Under the pieces are notes generated by a model. The model was given only the letters and a program-made list of their open reading frames with translations. It had not been told where the DNA came from and did not search any database. A stretch of DNA of 50,843 bases, taken from assembly GCA_017994815.1 (NCBI GenBank), contig JAGOJY010000031.1, positions 1-50,843 on the forward strand, read 5' to 3'. This DNA comes from Acidobacteriota bacterium (GTDB taxonomy: Bacteria > Acidobacteriota > Polarisedimenticolia > J045). The position numbers and the translations under genes were made by a program. Shown here piece after piece: positions 23,301-33,900 of this stretch (positions are counted from its first letter, which is position 1; every line of letters starts with the position of its first letter).

Positions 23301-26183
23301 CAACCCGAACCAGCGGTCGGCGTAGCGCAGCGCGAACTCCGGGTCCTGGAACAGCCGCCGCCAGTACGGGTAATCGCCGTCACCCAGGAGGTCGTGGTAC
23401 CAGCCCTGCGGCAGCCAGCCGTCGAGGTAGTTCGCGTTCCCCAGCGTCAGGTTGTAGTCCCAGACCGGGCCCATGTTCAGCCGCCCGGCGCGGTCCTTGA
23501 ACATGAAGGTGCTGAGCCGGAACCCGTCGATGTTCTTGGTCATCTCGACGATGATGTGGTGATCGATGAACGCGTCGGGATCGATGTACGCCGCGTAGCC
23601 GGCGACCGGGTCGGCGAAGTTCCCGCCGTACAGCGCCGTCTCGAACGCGTCGTAGAAGCTCTTCAGGTATGCCGCCTGGGCCTGCGTGATTTCCTCTTCC
23701 TTGGGCTCGACGTACGCGAACCGCTGCCCGCGGCTGGTGCCGAACCCCGTGTCGCCCGGGTCGAGCCGGTCTTTCTTGACGATGTAACCGCCGCTGACGT
23801 TCGGCTCGGTGGCATCGCTCGGCAACAGGTCCACGAGGTTCACGCGGTTCGGATCCTGCTTGATCTTCTCGATCAGCGCGTACACGCCGACGTAATCCGC
23901 AGAGGTCACCGCGCCGGTGCCGGTCTTCAGGTAGGCCTCGACGTAGCGCGTGCGCGGCGCCCAGCGGCCGATGTCGTTGCTCCAGCGGTACGCGAGCACG
24001 TCGCGCATCAACGTCTTGTCGGTGTACGGGCCGTAGAGGATGAAGTCCGACTCCGGCGGCAGCCCGAGCGGTGCGGCCTCGTCGTCCTGCCGGTACTCGT
24101 CCCAGATCTCGACGAAGTACTGCTTTTTCGGGAACCCGGTGGAGCTGGAGCCGCGGATGCGGATCCCCGCGGCGCCGACGTAGTCCGGGCGGCCGGTCGG
24201 GCTCGCGCGTCCGCCGCTGGTCGGGACGATGCCGGCCAGGCTCTCGACCAGGAACTCCTGGCCGATCCCCGAGCCGAACGTGTGCACGACCGCGAGCGGC
24301 AGGTTGGAGCTGAAGCTGCTGACGCTGGCGTCGAGCAGCACGTACATCCGCGTGAGCACGGGGCTCGGGGCCAGTGCGTCGTCGAAGGCGCGGGCGCGGA
24401 TCCGGGTGGACGTCGTGATCGCCAGCGGACCGGAGTAGACGGTGCCGCGGGTCTCGGTCGGCTCGGAGCCGTCCAGCGTGTAGCGGATCACGCTCTCCGG
24501 GCCGCTGCCCGCCAGCTCCAGCGTGAACGGCGCCGTGAACAGGCAACTCGCGCGCGAGAACGACGGAAGCCCTGAAACCCCGGTGTAGCCGGCGTCGTTG
24601 GACGAGCCCGGGGTGGCTTTCGGGAAGTAGCGTGGCGGCTGCGCCGGGTCGGTTTCCTGCACGACCGACAGCTCGGGCAGCGCGAGGAAGTCCCCGTCCC
24701 CCGCCGCGTCGTTCAGGCCGTGAACCGCCAGCGTGTTCGTGCCGGGCTGCAACAGGCCCATGTGCTCGGTGAGGTCGATCCGCTCCGGCAACGCCGCGTC
24801 GTCCTCAGGCCGGTCGGCGGTCGCGACGGCATCCCAGGTCAGCGGCGCGGGCGTGTTGCGCGCGGCGACCTCGGTCCCGTTGAGGAACGCCGCGAACCCG
24901 TCCTCGTAGTGCAGGCGCAGCGTGAGCATGTCCCAGGCGGCCGGGTCGGCCACGTCGAACGGCATGCGCAGCCACAGCGAGGCGTTGACGTCGCGCATGA
25001 CGTCGGCGACGTCGGTCCGGACCAGCGCGCCGATGTCGGTCAGGCTCAGCCCGCCGTTCGCGGTATCGCCGACGAGGTCGAAGGCTGCGGCACTGAACGC
25101 CGCGAAGCTGCCCGGCGCCGCGAACAGCTCCAGTTCGGAGCCGCCGCCGTTCTCGAAGAACACCAGGCGCATCGTGTAGGCCCCGGGCTCGGGGATGTCG
25201 AACACGGCCAGCGTGTCGGCTGGACCGCGAGCCGAGGGGTACGACATGCTGAAGGTGTACGGCTCGCGGTTCAGCTCCAGGCTGAAGCCGTCGTCGCTGT
25301 TGACCCCGAAGGTCCAGGCGCCCGCGGCCGGGATCAGGATCGTCGCCCGCGCCTCGACGACGAAGTTGTTGGCGTCCACGCCGATCTGGGTCCCGGGGAA
25401 CGGGCGGTCGGAGCCGTAGTGCGCCGAGCCGCCGGTGTTCAGGTAGTTGATCACCGGCGCGGACTCAGAATGCACGCTGGCCTGGGTGGCCGGGTCCGCG
25501 ATCACCGCCTCGGCAACCGACATGTCGCCGACGGAGATCGTGGACTTGTAGCACGTGACGGCGAACCCGGCGGACCCACTCGAGGTGAAACCGATCCCGG
25601 TCGGCCCCGCGTCCCACGCCGCATCGTCGAATACCGGCGCGGTCCAGCTCGTGCCCAGCGCCTCGTCGGCTTCCGTCGGGACGTGGTAGCGCGCGGCGTC
25701 CCCGCTCGCGATCAGCGAGGCCGCGGCTTGCGGGAGACCGTACGAAACGTCGGGGTACTGGGGCAGCGGCGAAAACGACTGCGCGACGGTCGCGCCGTCC
25801 GGCCGCACCAGCGCGAGGTACTCGCCCTCGGCGCCGAGCTTGAAGCTCGTGTGCAGGGGACGCCCGGGGTCGAAGCGGTTCTTGCCCGAGGCCCACACGA
25901 GGAGGAACTCGCCACGCTGCAGGACCACGCTCGGCAACTGCCATTTCGTGAGGTCCGCCGGGTCGTCGGTCAGATACCAGCCGACAAGATCGACCGACGC
26001 GAGGCACGGGTTGTACAGCTCGATCCAGTCCGAGTAGTCGGCGTCCTCGTCCGCCAACCCGCTGTTGTTCTGGGCCATGAACTCCGTGATCAACAGATCG
26101 ACGGCGCAGGCGCGGACCGGGACCGTCGGCGCGAGCACGCCCGCGACGAGGGCGCAGACGAACCCGGTGAGCACTCTTTTCAC
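20301..26183 (-). CDS. Giant secreted CotH-kinase protein with lamin-tail, CTDC, dockerin and cohesin modules
   Basis: A 1960-residue protein, GTG start, signal peptide VKRVLTGFVCALVAGVLAP to RACA; an ATG 63 bases upstream would only add an Arg/Pro-rich leader. Approximate order: LTD (25-150), PA14-like (230-368), galactose-binding-like (368-510), chitobiase-C-like (540-615), CotH kinase (630-1036, with KKQYFVEIWDE, YVGVYALIEKI and the metal motif GPVWDYNLTLGN), second chitobiase-C-like (1040-1108), LTD (1110-1270), LTD-like (1262-1465), CTDC cysteine repeats (1465-1605), CarboxypepD-like plus dockerin-like (1608-1788, GDVTNNGAVSATD), cohesin-like (1840-1958). CotH of Bacillus is an atypical protein kinase of the spore coat. 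Presumably surface-exposed. Last gene of the leftward series. Confidence 0.85.
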   Translation of the reverse strand: MKRVLTGFVCALVAGVLAPTVPVRACAVDLLITEFMAQNNSGLADEDADYSDWIELYNPCLASVDLVGWYLTDDPADLTKWQLPSVVLQRGEFLLVWASGKNRFDPGRPLHTSFKLGAEGEYLALVRPDGATVAQSFSPLPQYPDVSYGLPQAAASLIASGDAARYHVPTEADEALGTSWTAPVFDDAAWDAGPTGIGFTSSGSAGFAVTCYKSTISVGDMSVAEAVIADPATQASVHSESAPVINYLNTGGSAHYGSDRPFPGTQIGVDANNFVVEARATILIPAAGAWTFGVNSDDGFSLELNREPYTFSMSYPSARGPADTLAVFDIPEPGAYTMRLVFFENGGGSELELFAAPGSFAAFSAAAFDLVGDTANGGLSLTDIGALVRTDVADVMRDVNASLWLRMPFDVADPAAWDMLTLRLHYEDGFAAFLNGTEVAARNTPAPLTWDAVATADRPEDDAALPERIDLTEHMGLLQPGTNTLAVHGLNDAAGDGDFLALPELSVVQETDPAQPPRYFPKATPGSSNDAGYTGVSGLPSFSRASCLFTAPFTLELAGSGPESVIRYTLDGSEPTETRGTVYSGPLAITTSTRIRARAFDDALAPSPVLTRMYVLLDASVSSFSSNLPLAVVHTFGSGIGQEFLVESLAGIVPTSGGRASPTGRPDYVGAAGIRIRGSSSTGFPKKQYFVEIWDEYRQDDEAAPLGLPPESDFILYGPYTDKTLMRDVLAYRWSNDIGRWAPRTRYVEAYLKTGTGAVTSADYVGVYALIEKIKQDPNRVNLVDLLPSDATEPNVSGGYIVKKDRLDPGDTGFGTSRGQRFAYVEPKEEEITQAQAAYLKSFYDAFETALYGGNFADPVAGYAAYIDPDAFIDHHIIVEMTKNIDGFRLSTFMFKDRAGRLNMGPVWDYNLTLGNANYLDGWLPQGWYHDLLGDGDYPYWRRLFQDPEFALRYADRWFGLRREIFRTEKLLGDIDHDATLLAEAQVRNFQRWPILGAYVWPNWYIGATYADEVRWMRDWLADRLEWMDAQFAGPPAFNHLPGSVPAGFGLTITSAAGTVYYTLDGSDPRLRGGAVSASAFAYGGPLAIESATTVRARSLNGGSWSALNEGTFEPVPLAYVNEVLPHNVTVGTDEQGEAEPWIELYSPLAETVSLAGFSLSDDPEVPGKWPLPGSTELCGRGRLLVWADGEPAEGPLHANFRLAAGAGTVFLHGPGGELADSLAYPALGNDVSFGREPDGSANLVQFLHPTPSLPNASATTPILLNEYNGVSPSNYLDDAGSDTYWGTVFGNGGDWFELVVVEDHLDLRGWNVVVEDDGALSAVLAFTQHELLGDLRSGTIITVSEDLATDASYDPGNGDWWINLQASPGADGAYISALGFSVSNNDTRITIRNAQDVTAFGPAGEGVFTGGGISSREVFKLEQDPGPAITAFSLYNDGTSSTFGSPNAWSGGGNVQDLGPLRSVVSTTCASAADCTDGNPCTDDSCPDGRCSNAPNTRACADGDPCTADDVCAARVCAGQPVPGCCISDCTCDDGLECTTDSCAYHACVHVNLAAGSACDDGDVCTIADGCSGALCVGAAKCDDLDVCTADSCSAEAVCSNVPNSSCGVAGTVRYYRDAAVPDPAYREPSAKAVADVPIDASSDGSSDATTSSAGTFMLADLYGSLTVAPLSKYVAPGTQERGAVTSYDAALIAREAVGAEPRLSANQRLAGDVTNNGAVSATDAGWVSRFSAAMDEHLPVAVATGSDWLFLRCDQYDGPAAHDCTVAEYRHEPITGQETDDFHAIFYGDVSGNWSAGSALLAPAADAETVAATRDRRLAEALRGQGGWPARSDSAAVLCGTWSGAPRPGSEVTLELAITNADGILGLDYILRFDPSVLGVLGVSAAGIAAGDATALRNERGSVTIAQYGPLPLRGSGPVLTVRLRVLRKFVGTAPLAITAVANEGQLPLATCAKLVGM

Positions 26184-26272
26184 GCGGCACCCCGGACGAT
26201 CCCGCGGCAACTCCCCACCCGGCGTATCCCGGTGTCGCCGCGGCATTTAGTCGATCAAAGTGTACGCTGAAA

Positions 26273-26290
26273 GCGCCGCCTAATCGGCGC
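26273..26290 (-). terminator. Hairpin between the cohesin protein gene and the CotH gene
   Basis: Six-base arms GCGCCG/CGGCGC on a CCTAAT loop, followed on the minus strand by TTTC. Weak intrinsic terminator or attenuator in the 142-bp gap. Confidence 0.35.
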
Positions 26291-26325
26291 CGACCCGGCC
26301 GTTAATGGCTTTCGCCGCCCTCGGG

Positions 26326-27786
26326 TCAGGGACAGGCGTTCGACGACGACGAGATGCCCGCGTCGCGGGCCGCCGACCCGTAGCTGCCCGCGCCGCCGCA
26401 GTTGATGCCCCGCACGAGGAACCACGCGGCGTCGCCGGGCGCACGGGGCGACGCATCGCTCGCCGAGGTTTCGCCGGCGTCGTTGGCGACACATTCCTCG
26501 GTCGAACCGGCGAACCCGCCGCCCGCCTGCAGCGAGGCCACGCTGCCCCGGACGACGTCGTAGCCGGTCGCACCCGCCAGCGCGCCCCACTCGAGCCGCG
26601 TTGCCGTCCCGTCCCGGCTCACGTCCAGCTGGCTCGATCCAGCCGGCACCGCGGCGTTGTCCACGGTGCCGTCGCAGTCGTCGTCCACCGCGTTGCACGA
26701 CTCGAGCGTGGGCGAACCGGCGACGCAGCTGTCCTGCTCCTGTCCCGCCGCGCACGAGGTGCTGCCCGTTCTCGCGCACGCGCCGAGCCCGCACGTCGTC
26801 GGCGCCGGGACGAACGCGTCGTCCACGGCGCCGTCGCAGTCGTTGTCGGTGCCGTCGCAAGCGGCGTCGGGTGCGCCGGGATGCACCGAGCCCGACCCGT
26901 TGTCGCAGTCGCCGGCGCAGCCGCTGTGTCCGTCTGCGTCCGGATCACCCGCGTCGCAGACCGCGAGCGACCCGTCGTCATCGACGCGGGAGACCTCGTT
27001 GATGCTGCCGTTCACCAGGTTCAGCGGCGTCGCATCGCCGATCTGCCCCGCGACATGGAAAACCACTTCGCACACCGGCCCGGAGCCCTGCAGCTCGGTC
27101 ACGCCGAAGAGCGAGATGTCGAGCCAGCCCGGCTGGACCTGGCTCCAGGCGGGATCCGACCACCCGGCAGCCTCGGCCACCCCGGCGACCTCGATGGCGA
27201 GCGGTTGGAGAACTTGCGGGTTGAAGACGAGTTCCAGGTCGATGCCCAGGGCATCGGTGGCCGGCGCGATCGAGATCGGCACGACGGCCGTCGCACCGGG
27301 CGCGTACAACTCGCCGTCGGGGATGCTGATCACGACGGGCGAGGCGACGACGTTCACGCGGCCGTTGACCGTCGAGCACGGGATCGCGCCGTCGTTCAGC
27401 TCGCAGGCACTCCACGCCAGCACGGAGTGCGTGCCGGCCGCGGAGAGGACGTGGAACGAGATCCAGGCCACCGCGCCGGAGCCGACGAGCGCCGGCCCCG
27501 GGCCGAGCGCCAGCGAGACTTCCCCCGGCGTCGCCAGATCCGCCGTCAGCCCGAACGCGTCGGTGTACCCGGTGAGGTAGGCCGACCGGGCCTCCAGAAC
27601 GGCCGGGTCGTAGTCGAAGCGGAATGCCATCGAGCTGACGCCGCCGGCCGGGTTGAGCGTGATCGCGACGACGACGTCGGTTCCGGTGCCGGCGCCCTGC
27701 GTGGGCAGGCTGGCTGTGGACTGGGCCCGGGTCGCGCCCGCGCCGAGCGAGAAAACGAGCCACGCCGCTGCCAGGTAGCGCTGCAT
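26326..27786 (-). CDS. Secreted protein with two cohesin-like domains (candidate scaffoldin)
   Basis: A 486-residue exported protein. Signal peptide MQRYLAAAWLVFSLGAGA to TRA. Two cohesin-like beta-sandwiches: about 22-150 (VVVAITLNPAGGVSSMAFRF, DYDPAVLEA) and 155-290 (VVPISIAPATDALGIDLELV, FNPQVLQ). Next (about 295-345) is an Asp/Cys-rich calcium- or copper-binding MopE-type segment (DADGHSGCAGDCDNG, CDGTDNDCDGAVDD), with a second partial copy at about 375-390. The final 100 residues are the shared C-terminal domain (YDVVRGSVASLQAG, AWFLVRGINCGGAGSYG, final CP). Neighbouring proteins carry dockerin-like modules, so it may act as a small scaffold. Cohesin assignment is by pattern only. Confidence 0.75.
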   Translation of the reverse strand: MQRYLAAAWLVFSLGAGATRAQSTASLPTQGAGTGTDVVVAITLNPAGGVSSMAFRFDYDPAVLEARSAYLTGYTDAFGLTADLATPGEVSLALGPGPALVGSGAVAWISFHVLSAAGTHSVLAWSACELNDGAIPCSTVNGRVNVVASPVVISIPDGELYAPGATAVVPISIAPATDALGIDLELVFNPQVLQPLAIEVAGVAEAAGWSDPAWSQVQPGWLDISLFGVTELQGSGPVCEVVFHVAGQIGDATPLNLVNGSINEVSRVDDDGSLAVCDAGDPDADGHSGCAGDCDNGSGSVHPGAPDAACDGTDNDCDGAVDDAFVPAPTTCGLGACARTGSTSCAAGQEQDSCVAGSPTLESCNAVDDDCDGTVDNAAVPAGSSQLDVSRDGTATRLEWGALAGATGYDVVRGSVASLQAGGGFAGSTEECVANDAGETSASDASPRAPGDAAWFLVRGINCGGAGSYGSAARDAGISSSSNACP

Positions 27787-27892
27787 CAGGGCCGTCCTTC
27801 GCCAGGGTGAATGTCGGCCGCCGCCCACACCGGGGACAACGGCCCCTCGGGCTGCGCGAAACATACGACGCCGCGGCCCGTTTGCCAGCGAC

Positions 27893-27922
27893 GGCCGGGG
27901 AGCTTCTCACCGCCCCCCGGCC
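27893..27922 (-). terminator. Hairpin after the phosphoesterase giant gene
   Basis: Eight-base arms GGCCGGGG/CCCCGGCC with a 14-base loop, 12 bp downstream of the gene's TGA stop, in the 148-bp gap before the cohesin protein gene. No T-run. It may reduce read-through. Confidence 0.35.
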
Positions 27923-27934
27923 GCACCTCTTGCC

Positions 27935-30900
27935 TCAGCGCCGCGGGCCGGTCCCCACGGCCCGCCGCCCCGGCTGCCCCAGGACCAGCGGGACCTCCCC
28001 CTCGTTGGCCTGCGCGCTGAACCCCAGGGCATCCGGCGCCCCGAGGGCCTTGACCTCGACTGTCAAAACCAGGACCGGCCCGGAGCCCGTGAGCGGGACC
28101 GGCCCGTACTGCGCGATGCGGCCGCTGCCGCCCTGGAAGTTGCTGGCCACGCTGAAGCCGCTGGCCAGCGCACCCGACTTCGCCCCCGTGACCGCGAGCA
28201 GCCGCGGGTCGAAGGTCAGGCCGTAGTCCAGGCCGATGATGCCGTCGGCGTTGTCGATCCAGACCGTCAGCTCGCGCTGTTGTCCGACGACGAGCGGGCC
28301 TTCCCAGCCGGTGACGCGCAGCACCGCCGCGCCGGCCGTGGCCGGCCGCGACACGATCGGCGTTCCGGCCAGGGCGGCCGCCAGTTGCCGGTCGCGCGCC
28401 GCCGCCTCGGCTTCCGGCCCGCCGCCCGCGGCGAAGCCGGCCGGCGCCGCCCAGTTGCCGGACGCGTCGCCGTAGAGGATCGCGTAGAAGTTGTCGGTCG
28501 GGTTGCCGACGAGCGGGTTGTGGTCGAACAGCGGGTCCGTGCAGTTGTGCTGCGTGGCGCTGTCGTACACGTCGCAGCGCAGGAAGCGCCAATCCGAGCC
28601 CCTGGCCGTGGCGACCAGGAAGTGCTGGATCATCGACGCGGCGAACTGCGAAACGAGAGCCGCGTCGTAGGCCGTTGCGGGCCCGTTACCGGAAACGTCG
28701 CCGGCGATCACCTGGTTCGACGAGAAGGTGCTCGCGACGGCGTGGCGCGCGATCAGCGCCGCGTCGTAGGAAGTAATCGCGTTCTTCTCGTCCGCCGGCC
28801 GCGGGTCGGCCAGCTTCGGTGCCGTGCTCGTCTGCACGTGCCCCGCCAGGCTGCCGATCGAGTACAGGCCCGCCGTGTCGGTCAGGTCGTTCCCCGTGCC
28901 CCATGGGCTCGTGGTATCGACCTGCACGTTCGGCGTCGGCTTGCTGCTCGGCTCCGACCCGGCGGACTCGCGGTAGTAGCGAATCGTGCCGCCCACGCCG
29001 CACGAGCCGCTCGGCGCGTGCTGGCACGCGCCGGCGCTGCACGTATCGCTCGTGCAGGCGTCGTTGTCGTTGCAGTCCAGCGGGTTGGTGCCGGGCTGGC
29101 AGCCGAGGAGCGGGTCGCAGGTCTCGGTCCCGTCGCAGGCGTCGCCGTCGTCGCACACCAACGGCGTCCCTGCAACGCAGCCGGTCTGCGGGTCGCAGCT
29201 CTCGGTGCCGTCGCAGAGGTTGTTGTTGTCGCAGCTGATCGGCGTGCCGCCGCAGATGCCCGCGCTGCAGACGTCGTCGTCGGTGCACAGGTTCGCGTCG
29301 TCGCAGGGCGCGGTGTTGTTGGTGTGGCTACAGGTCCCGGCGTCGCACGCGTCGTCGGTGCAGGGGTTGCCGTCGTCGCAGTCGCCTGCGCCGCCGCACC
29401 CCGCCACGGTGATCACGCAGGCCGGGCCGTTCACGTGCTGGATCGGGTCGCCGGCCTCGTCGGCCAGCGAGCTGTCGGGGAACGCGGCGAAGGTCACCTC
29501 GAACGTGCTGCCCACCGCCGCGTCGGCCGACACGGTCAGGGCGGCCGACGACAGGTACGCGTCGGCGCCGACCGTGACGCTGCCCGACAGGAGCGACGAG
29601 GAAGCGCGCACCAGCCCGCAGTTGGTGACCGGGTAGTCGTCGGTGTGGTCGTGGAACAGGTAATCCGGGCGGGCGTCATCGATCGTGATCCCGCCCGGGC
29701 AGCCCACGCTGATCGTGCCCGACCCCGCGGTCCGGGTGAGCACGAGTTGCGTCTGGTAGCCGCGCACGCCCTCGAGGCTGCCGAGGTTCTCGAGGAACGC
29801 CTCCAGGCCGACCGTGCCGCCCGGCGGCACCGTCGGGCTGAGGAGCGAGCAGTTGAGCTGCCCCTGCGGCGCGAGGTTCGGCTCGTAGGTGATGCTCAGC
29901 ATCGGCCGCTGGCTCAGCGTGGCACCCTCGGCCGAGTCGAAGGCCAAGGTGTCGGCCGGCGCGGTCGTGATCACCCAGCCGAAGTTGCTGCCCGGGTCGG
30001 CGGCCCAGGCCTGCACGCTGGCCGTCACGTCCAGCGCGTGTGAACCCGTGGGCGTGAGGGTCGCCGGTGCCAGGTCCGCCGTGGCCAGCGCTTCCACGCC
30101 GTCGGCCTGCACGCCCGCGGTCGCGTTCCACGGCGCGGCGCCGAATGCGCTCCAAGTCTCGCTGCCGGTCCAGGCCGCGAGCATCCGGTGCCAGTTCGTC
30201 ACCTGCGCCGTGGCGTTCGAGACGTAGATCGTCAGCGTGGCCGACGTGATCGTCGCGCCGGCGGGAACCTGCCCGAGGCCGTCGCCGAAGATGTTGTCGA
30301 AGCGGATCAGGGCCTGCCTTTCATCGGTCGCCGGCGGCACACCGTCGATGTTGAGCGTGACGTCGCCTCCGTAGGACGTCGTCGTCGCGCCGGCGTTGAT
30401 CCAGGTGTCCACCGAGCCGGTGTAGCCGTTGGCCCCCTGCCGGAACGTCGCGGTCACCGGCGTGACCTCGCACGTCCCGCTCGTGAGATTGCACGTGAAG
30501 CCGGTTCCGCAGTTGTCGGTGTTGGCGCAAGTCCCGCCGGAGCACGTGTCGGTCGTGCAGGCCGCGCCGTCGTTGCAGTCGGCGTTGTCGTCGCACGGCG
30601 CGTAGACCGGCGCCGTCGCCGAGTTGCGGGCCACATAGGTGCCCGTCAAGGCATGCAGGCTCGTCCACACCCCGTTCGGGTAGTCCCCGGCGAGGTTGTC
30701 CTCGTCGGTGTAGAAGCCCTCGACGGCGTGGCCCGCGTACAGCGCTTGCGCCGACAGCCGTTGTGTCACGCCCTCGCTGAAGGACGCGATCGGCAACGTC
30801 CCGGTGACCGTCCGGATTACTTCCGTCCGCTCGCCCGGGAACCCGCCGAACGCGATGTCGCCCGGCGGGATCTCGCCCGCGGGCGTCGAGCCGTCGTGAC

Positions 30901-33900
30901 GGCCGTACAGCACGTGGTCCATGTGCACGCCGTCGATGATCAGTTCCAGCCCGATCGCACGCTCGGCCGTGCCGCCTTCGCCGGTGGCCAGGTCGAGCGT
31001 GGTCGTCAGGTCCGCCGGTCCTGGCGTCACCCCGCTCTCGGCGATCAGGAAGAAGCTGTGCGGCTGGATCGTGAGGCCGGTCAGCGTCGCCGAGAGCTGC
31101 CAGTCGATGGTAACGGTCCCGTCGCCCGGATCGACGTCGACACGGGTGATCAGCTGCATGCCCTCGAGCGAGATCGCCTTGTCCGTCGTGTTGAACAGCT
31201 CCACCCACTCCGGAACGGGGTGGGCGCAGAAGCCGGCGATGATCACGTCGCCCGGCTGCGGGCCCTGCGGGATCTCGCAGATGCCGCTGGTCAGGTTGCA
31301 GACCTCGCCCGTCGGACAGGCGTCGACGTTCTGGCAGCCGAGCAACGCGTCGCACGCGTCGTCTGTGCAGGCCACGCCGTCATCGCAACTCGGCGGCGTC
31401 CCGGGCTGACAGGCTCCAGACGCGTCGCAGGTCTCGGATCCGTTGCACGCGTTGCCGTCGGAACACGAGGTGCCGACCGGCGCCGGCGGGTACTCGCAGC
31501 CGTTGGATGGGTCGCACGAATCGGTCGTGCACGGGTCAGAATCCACGCAGACGAGGGCGGTGCCGGCCTGGCACACGCCGCCCACGCACGTTTCCGCCCC
31601 GTTGCAGACATCGTCGTCGTCGCAGTCCTCGTTGCCGTCGCAAGAGGCTTCGACGCTCGACAACTGCGGGATCGCCAAGAGGTCGCGGCTGCTCAGGGTC
31701 ACGTTGTGGACCTGGAGCGCGAGCACGTTCACTCCCGCGACCAGCAGGTTCTTGAAGCTCGTCAGGTCGAGCGTCTGTTCGACTGGCGGCGTGTTCGGCG
31801 ACGGCGGTCCGACCGACGCCAGCGTCGTGTAAGCGGGGGGCGTGCCGGTCAGCCGGATCCGCGCCACTTCCGTCCCGTTGAGGTAGGCGACGTAGCCGTC
31901 GTCCGCGTACATCCGGAAGCTCAGCGAAATCACCGCGGCGGGGTTGACGACGGTGAACGCCTTGCGCATGTAGACGCTGACGTAGCCCGGGGTGTTGCAG
32001 TACGGCGCGGGGTAGTCCGTGCAGCCCCCGCGCATGTCGCTCAGTTCCGTCCCGATGTACGGCCCGTAGTCCCCGTTGCCATTGGTGCCGCCGGTTTCGA
32101 CGTAATAGTCGAAACCGAGCCCGCCCGGCCCCTCGGGCCACGCCGAGTCGTCGAACCCGATCGCCGTCCAGGCGGTCAGGTTGGCCGGCGTCGGTTCCGA
32201 GAACCCCTTGAAGTACTTCCACGTGTCGCCTTGGTCGATTGGCAGCGGGTCCACGGTCGGCGTTTCGCACGTGTTGGTCGAGTGGTTGCAGACCAGCCCG
32301 CCGGTGCAGTTGTCGGCGTAGTAGCAGCCCGAGGCCGGGATGCAGTTGTTGTCCGTGCAGGCGACGCCGTCGTCGCAGGTCAGCGGTGTCGTCCCGGACT
32401 GGCACGTCCCACCGCCACAGGTGTCGCCCGTGGTGCAGGCATTGCCGTCGTCGCAGGCGAGCGTGTTGTTCGCGTGCTGGCAGCCCGCGGTTTCGCTGCA
32501 GGTGTCGTCCGTGCAGACGTTGCTGTCATCGCAGGCCCCGTCGTCCGGGACGTTGTCACAGGTCGCGGCCACTTCGTTACACGAATCTTCCGTGCACGCG
32601 ATGTCATCGTCGCAGTCGATCGGCGTCCCCGCTTGGCACGTCAGGCTCTGCTGGTTACAGGTCTCCTCGCCGGTGCAGAACAGGCCGTCGTCGCACTCGT
32701 CGTCGATCGTGCAGCTCGTCACCGGCGGCATGAACGTCACCGACAGGAGCGGGCGGGAGGAAAGCGTCGTCGCCTCGGAGGAGTCCAGGCGCAGCCCGTC
32801 CGTGCCGGTCGGCAGAATGACCCAGCCGTGGTTGCTCGACGGGTCGTTGGCCCAGGCCTGGACCGTGGCCGTCACCGTCACCGGATACGCAGTATTCGCG
32901 GTCGTCATCGTGGCCGTCGCGTCGATCGCGACGAGCGCGTCCACGCCGTCGGCCTGGATCCCGGCCGTCGTGTTCCACGGTGTTGCGCCGAACGTCGCCC
33001 AGACGTCGGTCGCGAGCCACGGATGGAGCAACCGGTGGTAGTTCACCGGGTTCGCACTCTGGTCGTTGGTCCCGGTGCCCACGTGCAGTGTCAGCGTGGC
33101 GGCACTGATCGTCGAGCCCTGCGGGATCTGGTTGACCCCGCTGCCGAAGATGTTGTCGAAGCGGACCAGGACCTGCTCCACCGGGCTCCCGTCGGCCACG
33201 ATGGGCGTGACGGTGGCCTGGCTACCGAGGGCCGAGTCGATGTACGTGTCAACGGTCCCCGTGTAGGAGTTGATTCCCTGCTGGAAGCTCAGCGTGACCG
33301 GGCCAGCGACGCATTCGCCGCTGGTCAGGTTGCAGGTGGACCCGTAGGGGCAGTTGTCCGCGTGGACGCACCCGGTCGAGGAGTTGCAGCTGTCCGTGGT
33401 GCAGGCGACCTGATCGTCGCAGGACAGTTGCGAAGTCCCCGGCTGGCAAGACTTGTTGTCGCAGTAGTCGTCCGTGGTGCAGGCGTCCCCGTCCTCGCAG
33501 GCGGCGCTGTTCGCCGTGAACAGGCAGCCCGCGCCCGCATCGCACGTGTCGTCGGTGCAGACGTTGCCGTCGTTGCACAGGCCGTCGTTCGGGGTGTGCA
33601 CGCAGTCATCCCCCGACTCGTCGCAGGAGTCCACCGTGCAGGCGACCGAATCGGCGCACGCCAGCGGTGTGCCGCCCTGGCAGGCGAGGTTGACGCAGCG
33701 CTCGTCGCCGTTGCAGAACTGCCCGTCGTCGCAGTCTTCGTCGCCGTCGCAGGGCACGGCCGGCGCCGTGTAGACCACGGTCAGCTTCGGCCGGTTGCCG
33801 ACGGTCGCCCCTTCGCTGGAGGTGACCGCCACGCCGTTGGTCACGGCCGGCCGGAAGATCCAGCCGTAGTTCGTCCCGCCGTCGGCCCACGCCTGCAGGC

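Noticed and set aside
20829..24575. A 1248-codon plus-strand frame, and the similar one at 30188-34606, opposite the giant genes
   Set aside because: Composition is Val/Arg/Gly/Asp-rich with repeats that mirror the codons of the giant proteins; no signal peptide, domain or RBS. Antisense shadows.
26184..26246. Upstream ATG at 26246 as start of the CotH giant
   Set aside because: It would add 21 Arg/Pro-rich residues before a clear signal peptide; the GTG at 26183 gives a normal export signal, although the choice is not certain.
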